A stretch of DNA of 64,000 nt from CAXQUZ01 sp942491145. Its GTDB lineage: Bacteria; Myxococcota_A; UBA796; UBA2385. The translations under genes and the position numbers were made by a program. Positions 13,990 through 21,714 of this stretch are shown here, one piece after another; within the stretch, counting starts at the first letter, position 1; each line of letters begins with the position of its first letter. The notes below the pieces were generated by a model. The model searched no databases, was not told the DNA's origin, and worked only from the letters and a program-made list of their open reading frames with translations. The DNA is taken from contig CALOBC010000006.1 in assembly GCA_942491145.1 (NCBI GenBank), positions 1-64,000 on the forward strand, read 5' to 3'.

Positions 13990-14051
13990 GGGTGGGGCTC
14001 GGTCATGGCTGGGGCTCGGTCATGGGTGGGGCTCGTTCATGGGTGGGCTTC
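13984..14051. repeat. Four 17-bp tandem repeats between two minus-strand genes
   Basis: Units at 13984-14000, 14001-14017, 14018-14034 and 14035-14051, with consensus GGTCATGGGTGGGGCTC and one to three changes each. On the minus strand each unit carries an ATGA. The first unit holds the start of the cNMP gene (13989), and the last holds the stop of the FG-GAP gene (14037-14039). Slippage could change spacing or start choice. Confidence 0.85.
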
Positions 14052-16628
14052 GGGGGTCGGGTGGCCCGGGCTCTGGCCACTGCGACCCACGCGAAGGGGG
14101 GGACAAGTCCGCCGGGACGGCCGGCGAGCCGCCGCGAGGGCGAGGCCCCAGATCCACACCAGCATGCTCAGCGCGGGGGTGCGCATAGTGGCACAGGTGG
14201 CGCCGTCCTTGGGCCGGTCCCCCGGGGTGGCGGGCGTGGGGGTGGCCGCTGCGGTGTCCTGGGGCTCGGGTGCGGCCCCTGCCTGATCCTGGCCATCGCA
14301 GTCCTGATCGATGCCGTCGTCGCTGCGCTCTGGCGCACCGGGCCAGACATCGGGGTCGGTGTCATCGCAGTCAGTCGGGCCTCCGGCGACGATGTGGTCC
14401 GGCGGTGGCTCACAGGCCTGCACGGTCGGGCCATCGCCGGCAAAGTGGTCGCCGTCACTGTCCCGGGCCCATGCGGGCGCGTCCTCGGGCGTGGGCTGGT
14501 CGACCCTGCCATCGCAGTCCCCATCCACGCCGTCACAGGCTTCTGCGGCGCCCGGGCTCACGGTGGGATCGGTGTCGTCGCAGTCCCCCGGGGGCGTGGT
14601 GGCCAGCGCGAGCCCTGCCGCCGTGCAGTCGACCACGGTGGTCCAGTCGAGGGTGTCCGTGCGCCAGCCGTCGCCGTCGCCGTCCCGGTAGCAAGCCTCC
14701 TGCCCATCGCAGTTCTGATCGACCCCGTCCCCGGGAAGCTCCGTGGCCAGCGGAGAGATGGTGGGGTCTGTGTCGTTGCAGTCGTCGCTGTTGTCGACCG
14801 CGCCCGCTTCTTCGGCGCACAGCGACACTGGAGCCGCGGGATTGCCGTGCCCATCACCATCCTCGTCCATCCAGCGCAAGAGATAGGTGCCCACGGCGGT
14901 GTCGGTGTCATCGCAGTCCTCGGCGGCCGCCCAGCCATCGCCGTCGATGTCGACATCCCCGGGGTGCCACTCCACCACAGGAGCGCCAGGATCGGCGATG
15001 AGCACGTCATTGTGGCCGTCCCCGTCCACATCCCCGGTGCCCGCCACGAGCTTGCCGAAGGTGACCCCGCCGGAGAGTGCGGGGCGCGGGGTGGTCTCCA
15101 GTCCGCTGGTGCTCCCGTGGAACAGGGCCGCCACCTGGGTGGTGCCATGGCCGCCCACGATGATATCGTCGTGACCGTCGTTGTCGACGTCTCCGGCCCC
15201 CGCGACCGACTGGCCAAACTTGGCGCCGCTGCTCGCGCCGTACAGGGTGGTGGCGGCGGTGCTGGCCAGACCGGTGCCGCTGCCGAGGAAGACCTCTGCT
15301 GTGCCCAGGCTGCCGGCGCACCCGAAAGCGCCCACGACCAGATCGGCGTGGCCGTCGCTGTTGATGTCGCCTGCGCCGTCGAGGCTCTGGCCGAAGTTGC
15401 AGTAGGGCGCGCTGCCCTGGAGGGTCAAGGCTGCGGCGCTCTCGATGCCGTCCGCGCTGCCCTGCCACACTTCGACGTAGCCGGTGAGGGTGTTCCAGGT
15501 GCTCGCACCGACGGCGATGTCATCGTAGCCATCGCCATTGACGTCGCCGATGCCAGCCGCAGCGGTGCCCATGCGACCCCCGGTGGCGCCGTCGATGCGG
15601 GCCGCGGGGGTTGTGTCGAGCCCGGTGGGGGTGCCGAGGTAGACCCACACAGTGCCGGCGCCCGCCGAGCTGGCCGGCGCCCCCACGAGCACGTCGTTGT
15701 GTCCGTCGTTGTTGACGTCCCCCGCGCTCGCCACGGTGCCGCCAAAGTCGGTGGCGCCAGCACCGGTGGGCTCGGTGAGGATCTGGGAGAGTGAGGGGCC
15801 GCTGGCGCCGCCCGCAAACAGCAAGACTCGCTCGTCTTCGCCGATGAGCACGTCATCGTAGCCGTCGCTGTTGATGTCGCCCACACCGGCGATGTCCCGC
15901 CCGAACTGCCAGCTTCCGCCGGGGGGCGACAAGGTCCACGAGATGCTGGCGCTGGGGCCGGCGCTGGTGCCGCGGTGGATCCACACTTGGCCGGGCAGTG
16001 CGGTGCTGCCGCCGCGGGCCGAGAGCATGACGTCGGCGAGCCCGTCCCCGTCGACGTCCCCGGCTCCAGCGATGGCTTCGTGGGCACTGGAGGACGACCA
16101 GGGGGCGGTGCGCAAGACGGGGTCGATGGTGAGGGGCCACACCGCGTCGGTGTCGTCGATGGTGAGGGTCAGCGTGCCCTCGTGGGCGGTGATGTCGAGC
16201 TCGAGGGCGCGCTCGTCATCGTCCCAAGCGAAGGCAGGCCCATAGGACCACCGGTGGCCGTCCTCGCCCAGGATGGCCACAACGCCGTGGTCCACGTGCA
16301 GCGCTCGGGCGTCGGTCTGGACGTCGAGGTGCAAGGGACCGGTGCCCGGGGGCGGGGTGTGTGCGGTCCAGCCCTGCTCCATGGCCCCGGCGGTGCTGCG
16401 CCACCACCCGGTGGGCGGTGGGCCCGACTCCCCGTCCCGGTGCGTGCCGAGTGTGGTCATCTGGAGGGCATGTTCACGGTGTTGGGCGGTCGCCCGGTCG
16501 CCGTCGATGTGGACCACGATGCCGGCCCCGCGGACGGGTGCGGCGGGCACAGAAGGCGCTTGACAGGCGGAGAGTGGGGTCCCCACCCACCACCACAACA
16601 CAACACTGGGGGGACGGCATCGGTGCAT
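14037..16628 (-). CDS. Large secreted FG-GAP / metal-binding-repeat lipoprotein
   Basis: An 863-residue protein starting at ATG 16628. A lipobox-like LSACQAPS lies near residue 19. Residues about 60-190 are a beta-rich unit. About seven FG-GAP (integrin-type) propeller repeats follow, each with a DVDGDGLADV- or DINSDGYDDV-type calcium loop and GQVW/GTVW strands. Then come DCDDTDPTVSPGA and DGVDGDCDGRVD repeats of the MopE-type metal-binding family, and a C-terminal tail with a hydrophobic helix (LSMLVWIWGLALAAARRPSR) ending in Arg, reminiscent of myxobacterial C-terminal sorting signals. It is probably a cell-surface protein that needs calcium to fold. Confidence 0.85.
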   Translation of the reverse strand: MHRCRPPSVVLWWWVGTPLSACQAPSVPAAPVRGAGIVVHIDGDRATAQHREHALQMTTLGTHRDGESGPPPTGWWRSTAGAMEQGWTAHTPPPGTGPLHLDVQTDARALHVDHGVVAILGEDGHRWSYGPAFAWDDDERALELDITAHEGTLTLTIDDTDAVWPLTIDPVLRTAPWSSSSAHEAIAGAGDVDGDGLADVMLSARGGSTALPGQVWIHRGTSAGPSASISWTLSPPGGSWQFGRDIAGVGDINSDGYDDVLIGEDERVLLFAGGASGPSLSQILTEPTGAGATDFGGTVASAGDVNNDGHNDVLVGAPASSAGAGTVWVYLGTPTGLDTTPAARIDGATGGRMGTAAAGIGDVNGDGYDDIAVGASTWNTLTGYVEVWQGSADGIESAAALTLQGSAPYCNFGQSLDGAGDINSDGHADLVVGAFGCAGSLGTAEVFLGSGTGLASTAATTLYGASSGAKFGQSVAGAGDVDNDGHDDIIVGGHGTTQVAALFHGSTSGLETTPRPALSGGVTFGKLVAGTGDVDGDGHNDVLIADPGAPVVEWHPGDVDIDGDGWAAAEDCDDTDTAVGTYLLRWMDEDGDGHGNPAAPVSLCAEEAGAVDNSDDCNDTDPTISPLATELPGDGVDQNCDGQEACYRDGDGDGWRTDTLDWTTVVDCTAAGLALATTPPGDCDDTDPTVSPGAAEACDGVDGDCDGRVDQPTPEDAPAWARDSDGDHFAGDGPTVQACEPPPDHIVAGGPTDCDDTDPDVWPGAPERSDDGIDQDCDGQDQAGAAPEPQDTAAATPTPATPGDRPKDGATCATMRTPALSMLVWIWGLALAAARRPSRRTCPPLRVGRSGQSPGHPTPEAHP

Positions 16629-16820
16629 TGCCTCAACCTTACACGGGCCTGTCGTTCGTGGGGCACGGTCGGTGGCCGGCGCCCCGGATGGGGTATGCGT
16701 CAGGGTGCGGGAATAGCCATCGCGCAGCCTCAACCGCTTCGCGAATGGGAGGCCGACCGGCTTGGGTCTCACCAGACGCCGAGTCCGACCGCCCTCCAAC
16801 CCCATTCCCCAGGAGACGCC

Positions 16821-17306
16821 ATGCTTGTGCGCCAACGCCTGCTCGCAGCGGCACTGCTGCTCACCTCTTCATCCGCCTGGGCGGGGGCATCCCACCGCAC
16901 CGCCGGATCCACAGGCTTGGGCTTGGGGGCCGGGACCACCGGCGGCGGCATCTCGGTGAAGCACTTCCTGACCGACGGCACGGCCGTGCAGGGTGTGATC
17001 GGTGCCTACGGTGGCTGGGACGGCGGCGGTCTGGGCTTGAACGCCGACTACCTGCTGGAGCGGCCGGCCTTCGCGACGACCGAGCCCGTCGACATCGCGT
17101 GGAACGTCGGTCTCGGCGCGGGCGTCGGGCTGTTCCCCAAGTCCAATGTCATTGGGGTCGGGGTGTCCGGCATCGCGGGCCTGGAATTTGCCTTCGTGCC
17201 CATCCCGCTCGACCTGGTGCTGGAGTATCGGCCGACCATCGGGGTGTTGCCCGGGGTGGGGCTCGATCTCGTCAACTTCACCGGCCACCTGCGCTACTTC
17301 TTCTGA
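16821..17306 (+). CDS. Small predicted outer-membrane beta-barrel protein
   Basis: A 161-residue protein starting at ATG 16821 with AGGAG six bases upstream. The signal peptide (RQRLLAAALLLTSSSAWAGA) is cleavable after AWA. The mature part alternates Gly-rich hydrophobic strands (TGLGLGAGTTGGGISVKHFL, VGLGAGVGLFPKSNVIGVGV, LVLEYRPTIGVLPGVGLDLV) and ends with Phe (LRYFF), the usual outer-membrane barrel signature for Bam recognition. It may be a small eight-strand barrel. The function is unknown. Confidence 0.7.
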   Translation: MLVRQRLLAAALLLTSSSAWAGASHRTAGSTGLGLGAGTTGGGISVKHFLTDGTAVQGVIGAYGGWDGGGLGLNADYLLERPAFATTEPVDIAWNVGLGAGVGLFPKSNVIGVGVSGIAGLEFAFVPIPLDLVLEYRPTIGVLPGVGLDLVNFTGHLRYFF

Positions 17307-17315
17307 TCGCGGGCC

Positions 17316-17771
17316 GTGCGTTTTCTGGGGGGCAAGGTGAACGAGGGTGGCTTGGTGCAGGGTGTTTCCGTGAGGCCGGTGGCGCTCCGTGGTGGGTGCC
17401 ACTGCCGTGCGGTTCGGTTTGTCGTGACCGTGCGCAGCGCAGACCCTGAAGCCATCGTCTGCGACTGCTCCATCTGCACCCAGAAGGGCTTTGTGCACCT
17501 CATTGTGCCGGCCACCGACTTTGAGCTGGTGTCGGGCGAAGGGGCCTTGACCGAGTACCGGTTCGGGACCCGGACGGCCCGCCACCTGTTCTGTCGGGTG
17601 TGCGGCATCCACAGCTTCTACCGGCCCCGATCTCACCCCGACGGCCACTCCGTCAACGTGCGCTGTCTCGACGACGGGGACCGCGCGGTGGCCGAGGGCT
17701 TTCGCCGTGTGGGCTTCCATGGTCGGGACTGGGATGCCCACATCGACGAGATTGCAGGGCATGATCGGTGA
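17316..17771 (+). CDS. GFA-family zinc protein (CENP-V/GFA domain)
   Basis: About 150 residues. The GFA fold is shown by its cysteines: GGCHCRAVRF, CDCSICTQKG and FCRVCGIHSFYRPRS, which make the two zinc sites of this family. The family includes glutathione-dependent formaldehyde-activating enzyme, but most members have unproven roles and the activity is disputed. GTG starts at 17316, 17337 and 17358 are possible; 17358 would begin nearest to the domain. A small exported protein gene follows. Confidence 0.8.
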   Translation: MRFLGGKVNEGGLVQGVSVRPVALRGGCHCRAVRFVVTVRSADPEAIVCDCSICTQKGFVHLIVPATDFELVSGEGALTEYRFGTRTARHLFCRVCGIHSFYRPRSHPDGHSVNVRCLDDGDRAVAEGFRRVGFHGRDWDAHIDEIAGHDR

Positions 17772-17808
17772 CCCCTCCCGGGTCTGGGGAGGGTGCTTGG
17801 AGGACTTC

Positions 17809-18588
17809 GTGAAGACAGCCTGGATGTGTTTGCTCGCCGGGGTGGGGGTTGCCCATGCCACTGCTCCGCCACCCCCTGCGGTCCCGGCATCGGGTCTGTC
17901 CCCCGGTGTTGTGCATGACAACACCGTGATTGTCTGCATTCACGATGAGCTGACCCTGGGCGGGGACGGGTGTCCTGCGACCTTGTCGGGGGTGGGGGTG
18001 GCGCCGGTGAAGTCCGGTCCCATCCAGCTGGTGCGCTCGGCCACGAAGGCGGGTGTGGACGGGTCCGGCGGCGGGCCCTGCGATCAGCAACAACACGCCG
18101 TCGCGGTGGGTCCCCGGGTGCCCATCCACCTCGGTCGGTCGATGACGGTGTTGCCCAATGACAACCCTCGATACCGAAAGCTCTTGGGCGAAGCGCTCAG
18201 CATCCCCGACCCCATCATCACCACGCTCGTGCGGGTGGACTTGGAAGGGGACGGCAAAGAGGAAGTGCTGTTTGTGCTCGACAGCCACCCTGGGCAGTGG
18301 CCGATGGGCAAGAAGGGCCTCAGCTACGCCGTCGTGGGCGTGCGTCGCATCGCCGCGGATGGGGGTGTCGAGACGCTGCCCTTGTTCAGCCACCAAGAAC
18401 AGATGACAGGCGAGAGCGCGACGGACCACTTGCGCGGCACACTGGAGGGCGTGACCGACCTCGATGGCGACGGCAAGCTCGAAGTGGTGGTCACCGACGC
18501 CTACTATGAGGGCTCGGGCACGGCCGTGTGGCGGGTGCAGGCGGGCGAGGCGCCGACGGCCCTGGGCGGCACGGGCTGCGGGGCCTGA
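17809..18588 (+). CDS. Exported protein with a calcium-type DxDxDG motif
   Basis: A 259-residue protein from GTG 17809, chosen because GGAGG lies five bases upstream and a signal peptide follows at once (KTAWMCLLAGVGVAHA). An ATG at 17761 is also in frame. The mature part has VDLEGDGKEEVLFVLDSH and VTDLDGDGKLEVVVTDAYYE, two FG-GAP/VCBS-like calcium loops with a beta-rich core between them. There are several Cys, probably disulfides. The substrate or role is unknown. Confidence 0.7.
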   Translation: MKTAWMCLLAGVGVAHATAPPPPAVPASGLSPGVVHDNTVIVCIHDELTLGGDGCPATLSGVGVAPVKSGPIQLVRSATKAGVDGSGGGPCDQQQHAVAVGPRVPIHLGRSMTVLPNDNPRYRKLLGEALSIPDPIITTLVRVDLEGDGKEEVLFVLDSHPGQWPMGKKGLSYAVVGVRRIAADGGVETLPLFSHQEQMTGESATDHLRGTLEGVTDLDGDGKLEVVVTDAYYEGSGTAVWRVQAGEAPTALGGTGCGA

Positions 18589-18638
18589 GTCGAGTGCGGC
18601 GGGGTTGGGGCCGGGCGCACCGGCCGACCGCAGTGAAG

Positions 18639-18842
18639 CTACCAGCTACCGAGGGTTGCGAGTGCGCCCATGATGAGCACACCCAGCACGGATGCGACGA
18701 CGCCGGCACGAGATGCCACAAGGCTGAGATCGGTGGGCAAGGTGGGCTCCGGGGGGCGCGGACATGCCGGACCCGTCGGTCTGGCTCTCGAATCGTACGA
18801 TACGAAGTCCCCCCGGCGCGGTGCACTGACACTCCATGACAT
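18639..18842 (-). CDS. Possible small single-pass membrane protein
   Basis: Sixty-seven codons from ATG 18842. The second half, TDLSLVASRAGVVASVLGVL then IMGALATLGSW, is a clean membrane helix, and the proline-rich PPEPTLPTDL before it looks like a linker. No clear ribosome site is seen and a second frame overlaps, so this is tentative. It fills the otherwise empty 285-base gap between two convergent genes. Confidence 0.35.
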   Translation of the reverse strand: MSWSVSAPRRGDFVSYDSRARPTGPACPRPPEPTLPTDLSLVASRAGVVASVLGVLIMGALATLGSW

Positions 18843-18873
18843 TCTGCGACAAATCGGGGCAGGCCGGCAGGTC

Positions 18874-19701
18874 CTACAGGAAGAAGTCCGGTGCCAGCTC
18901 GCCCCCTGGAGTGACGGCATAGGGCGCAAAGTCGGTGACCCCAGCGTCCGCAAGCACCGCGTCGTCGATGGCGAAGCGCCCGGTGCTGGTGCGGGGGTCC
19001 TGCCGGAGCATGACGTGTGCGGCATCGGCCATGATCGCTGGGCGTCGGCTCATCTGGACGAGGAGCTCGCCGCCTGGCATGTTGGCGACCGCAGCGGTGG
19101 CGATGGTGGTGCGGGGCCACAGCGCATTTACCCCCACCTTGCCTTGGAATTCCTCAGCCATCCCCAACACACACATGCTCATCCCATACTTGGCCATTGT
19201 GTAGGCGACATGGGGTCCAAACCAGCGCGGGTCCATGTTCAGCGGGGGAGAGATGTTGAGGATGTGGGCGTGGTCGCTCTTCAGGAGTTGGGGCAGGCAC
19301 AGCTTGGACGTCAGCCAGGTGCCCCGGCAGTTGACTTGGTGCATCAGGTCGTAGCGCTTGCTGGACGTGCCAAGCGTGTTGGTCAGCGCAATGGCGCTTG
19401 CGTTGTTGACCAGGATGTCGATGCCCCCAAAGCGGGCGACGGCGGCGTCCACAGCGGCCTGGATGCTGGCTTCGTCGCGCACGTCCACCACCACGGGAAG
19501 GGCCTGACCGCCCGCGGCCTCCAGCTCCGCCGCGGCCGTGTGGATGGTGCCCTCCAGCTTGGGATGGGGCGTCGAGGTCTTGGCGGCAATCACGATGTTT
19601 GCGCCATCTTGGGCGGCCCTGAGCGCAATGGCCTTGCCGATGCCCCGGCTGGCGCCAGTGATGAAGAGGGTGCGTCCTGCCAAGCTGTCGAGTGTGGTCA
19701 T
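18874..19701 (-). CDS. Short-chain dehydrogenase, HSDL2-like
   Basis: A 275-residue SDR from ATG 19701. LAGRTLFITGASRGIGKAIA is the cofactor loop. ALPVVVDVRDEASIQAAVDA contains the acidic residue after the adenine pocket, followed by LVNNASAIALTNT and the catalytic Tyr/Lys in VAYTMAKYGMSMCV. The long LNISPPLNMDPRWFGPHVAY and the NALWPRTTIATAA signature are characteristic of the HSDL2/'SDR in lipid metabolism' group. The C-terminus ends after RTSTGRFAIDDAVLADAGVT, so there is no SCP2 domain. It is an NADP-dependent oxidoreductase of unknown substrate. Confidence 0.85.
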   Translation of the reverse strand: MTTLDSLAGRTLFITGASRGIGKAIALRAAQDGANIVIAAKTSTPHPKLEGTIHTAAAELEAAGGQALPVVVDVRDEASIQAAVDAAVARFGGIDILVNNASAIALTNTLGTSSKRYDLMHQVNCRGTWLTSKLCLPQLLKSDHAHILNISPPLNMDPRWFGPHVAYTMAKYGMSMCVLGMAEEFQGKVGVNALWPRTTIATAAVANMPGGELLVQMSRRPAIMADAAHVMLRQDPRTSTGRFAIDDAVLADAGVTDFAPYAVTPGGELAPDFFL

Positions 19702-19811
19702 GGGGCCTCCGGTGGTGGGCCGACCTATCCCACAGCTTGCGGGGTGGTGCGGGCGTGGTCCGCCGAACCGGGGTGCCCCGACGCGATCGGGGGATGTTGG
19801 CCACCGGGGGG

Positions 19812-20249
19812 TCAGTCCGACGGCAGCAACAGCTGGCCGCGCAGCTCTGCGGTGTTGGAGACACAGTCCGCCAGCGTGACGGCCTCCAGCTCCTGGAAGA
19901 ACGCGCTTCGGGCCCGCGCAAACACACCCTTGAGGCGGCACACGGTCTCGATTCGACAGGCGCTGCTGTTGCCCAGGCACTCCACCACGGCCATGTCCGG
20001 TTCCATGATGCGAACGACGTCGGCCACGGTGATCTCGGTGGTTGCCTTGGCCAGCCCGACCCCGCCGCCCCGGCCTCGCCAGCTCTTGACCATGCCGGCT
20101 GCACTCAGCCGTTGGGAGATCTTGCGCAAGTGGTCCCGAGAGATGGCGTAGCGGTCGGCGATGTCCCCCAGTCCCTGGCGCTCTCCGGGCCTCACCGCCA
20201 GCGCGATGAGCAGCCGGAGCGCGCAGTCGGTCAGGACATTCAGGTGCAT
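19812..20249 (-). CDS. nsrR: Rrf2-family regulator, NsrR-like
   Basis: A 145-residue protein. The N-terminal winged helix (LTDCALRLLIALAVRPGERQ, DIADRYAISRDHLRKISQRL) and the GxGGGVGLAK wing are typical of Rrf2. Three Cys (ECLGNSSACRIETVC) in the cluster-binding loop are spaced to hold an Fe-S cluster, as in NsrR and IscR. NsrR senses nitric oxide and represses NO-detoxifying genes; the neighbours here are a truncated globin and its reductase, which supports that name over IscR. Its start overlaps the end of the reductase gene by ten bases, so it is the last gene of the operon and would feed back on it. Confidence 0.8.
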   Translation of the reverse strand: MHLNVLTDCALRLLIALAVRPGERQGLGDIADRYAISRDHLRKISQRLSAAGMVKSWRGRGGGVGLAKATTEITVADVVRIMEPDMAVVECLGNSSACRIETVCRLKGVFARARSAFFQELEAVTLADCVSNTAELRGQLLLPSD

Positions 20250-20986
20250 GGCGGGGGTGGCGCGCTCACAAATGAGTCGGCGTGGATTCGTCCCAGCGAG
20301 GCGCCGGCCAAGAACAGCCGCATTTGCACCGACTGAACCCAGGAAGGGGCACCGCAGAGGTAGACCCGGGCCTGACTCAGCCCTTCGTCGTTGGCCAGGA
20401 TCTTGTCCTCAAGGGGGCCCTCGGCCACATCCGACCCATCCCCAGCGTGGAGTGCACCCAGCTGGAGTTGGATTGGGTCGTGGGCTGCCGCAAGCTTCCG
20501 CAGCTCGGGCGCAAGGTACAGATCGTCGGCTGAGCGGGCGCCCACGTACACGTGCAGAGGTCCGTTGTGGCCGGCGGCCAACGCATCGCGGAGCACACCC
20601 AGGATCGGCGCCAAGCTCGTGCCGAGGCCCGCGAGGATGAGCGGTCGGTCGAGCTCTCCGGGCATGTAGACACACTCTCCGGCGGGCCCGAGAACCTTCA
20701 GGGTCGACCCGAGGGGCGCGGTGTCGAGCCAGGTGCTCATGGCACCCCCTGGCGTCACCGTGACGTGCAGCTCAACCACGTCATTGACGACGCCAGCCAC
20801 GCTGTAGGGGCGGCGCAGCCCGTCGTCGCGCAAGAGATGGATGAATCGGCCCCCCACACACTGCAGCCCGGGCACATGGATGCCCAACAGCAAGGTGTCT
20901 CCCCGCCGTTCGCGGCTGTGCAGGGTGGCCGAGAGCGCGGTGCTGTCCGTGTCCAGAAACGCGACGGTTAGGTCGTTGTCGGGAGT
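20240..20986 (-). pseudogene. FAD/NAD(P)-binding ferredoxin-reductase module, separated from its ferredoxin by an in-frame TGA
   Basis: In the same frame as the ferredoxin, codons continue past its TGA: TPDNDLTVAFLDTDSTALSA, then the FNR fold with LRRPYSVAG (FAD, RxYS), LGPAGECVYMPG, LILAGLGTSLAPILGVLRDA (NAD loop), VYLCGAPSWVQSVQMRLFLA and DSFV at the end. The whole would be an oxygenase-reductase type protein: 2Fe-2S, FAD, NAD. If the TGA is real, the module could only be made by reinitiation (for example the TTG at 20893). It would supply electrons to the truncated globin encoded first in the operon. Confidence 0.7.
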
Positions 20987-21217
20987 TCAGATGCACGGCA
21001 AGAACGCGCCTTGGGCCAACAGTCCGGGGCCGAGTCCATGGCGGGCAGGGACGGCGCCGTCGACACACCGCATGGCGCATGCCTGGCATGTCCCGCTCCG
21101 ACACGACGCCGGCGGGGCGACACCGGCCCCCTCGAGGGCATCGAGGATGTTCTGGCCAGGGGCGACCGGAATCCGCTGGTCACCCAGCGTCACCCAAGTG
21201 GGGGCCGTGCCAGTCAC
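20987..21217 (-). CDS. 2Fe-2S plant-type ferredoxin domain, ending at an in-frame TGA
   Basis: Seventy-six codons from GTG 21217, which overlaps the globin stop (GTGA). The plant-type 2Fe-2S motif is complete: SCRSGTCQACAMRCVDGAV, with the fourth Cys in GAFLPCI just before the stop. In fused reductases the chain continues after this Cys with 'xxxP', and here TGA occupies one of those positions followed by TPDNDL in frame, so the stop looks secondary. As it stands it would be a free small ferredoxin. See the reductase module at 20240-20986. Confidence 0.75.
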   Translation of the reverse strand: MTGTAPTWVTLGDQRIPVAPGQNILDALEGAGVAPPASCRSGTCQACAMRCVDGAVPARHGLGPGLLAQGAFLPCI

Positions 21218-21579
21218 TGGCCGAGCACGTCAGCACGGGTGCTCTCGGCCACGCCCGCCACGTCGGCGATGAGCCCATCGGCCACGCCCAGCTCCTTGAG
21301 GGTGTCGCCGAGGTGCTTGACCACACGGTCGAAGTGGGAGGCGTCGAGCCCCATCGCCACCAGCCGGGCATGGGCGCTGCGCATGTCCTTGCCGGTGTAG
21401 CCATTGGGTCCACCGGTCACCATCGTGAGAAAGGACTTCTGCTTGGCCGCTTGGCCCGCCATGTCCACGTTCACGAAGAACCGGGAGATGTGGGAGTCGG
21501 TCAGGACCTTGCGGTAGAAGCTGTCGACGGCGGTGTCGATGGCCGCCTGGCCGCCAAGCGGTTCGTAAGCACTGGACAT
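21214..21579 (-). CDS. glbN: Truncated haemoglobin, group I (N-type)
   Basis: A 121-residue 2-on-2 globin: YEPLGGQAAIDTAVDSFYRK, VLTDSHISRFFVNVDMAGQA, then KQKSFLTMVTGGPNGYTGKD (the family's glycine motif after helix E), RLVAMGLDASHFDRVVKHLG. A Tyr is at the B10 position (SFYRKV) and the proximal His is in SHFDRVVKHL. Group I members of this kind oxidise NO to nitrate when given electrons. The partner ferredoxin, reductase and NsrR-like regulator lie downstream in one operon, together standing in for a flavohaemoglobin. Confidence 0.88.
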   Translation of the reverse strand: MSSAYEPLGGQAAIDTAVDSFYRKVLTDSHISRFFVNVDMAGQAAKQKSFLTMVTGGPNGYTGKDMRSAHARLVAMGLDASHFDRVVKHLGDTLKELGVADGLIADVAGVAESTRADVLGQ

Positions 21580-21590
21580 GGGGGCTCCTC

Positions 21591-21631
21591 GTTTGAAGTG
21601 GTGTCGTGGACACCTGTTTGAAGTGGTGTCG
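21591..21631. promoter_or_regulatory. Two 16-bp direct repeats in the globin-operon leader
   Basis: GTTTGAAGTGGTGTCG occurs at 21591-21606 and again at 21616-21631, exactly, with a 25-bp period. They lie 12 to 52 bases before the globin start. On the minus strand they read CGACACCACTTCAAAC, whose TTCAAA core resembles half of the NsrR site (consensus with TTNAAAT-like halves). They are likely binding sites of the NsrR-like repressor. Confidence 0.5.
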
Positions 21632-21714
21632 CTGCTGCTTCTTTCAGCGCAGGCGTGTCAAGGGACCCCTTCAAGATTGTTGTGGGGCTGCCTTGGGTCG
21701 CTGAGACCGCTCGC

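Noticed and set aside
13984..14051. A CRISPR array
   Set aside because: Units are contiguous 17-bp copies without unique spacers and no cas gene is near. The GGGTT tract (10570-10593) fails for the same reason.
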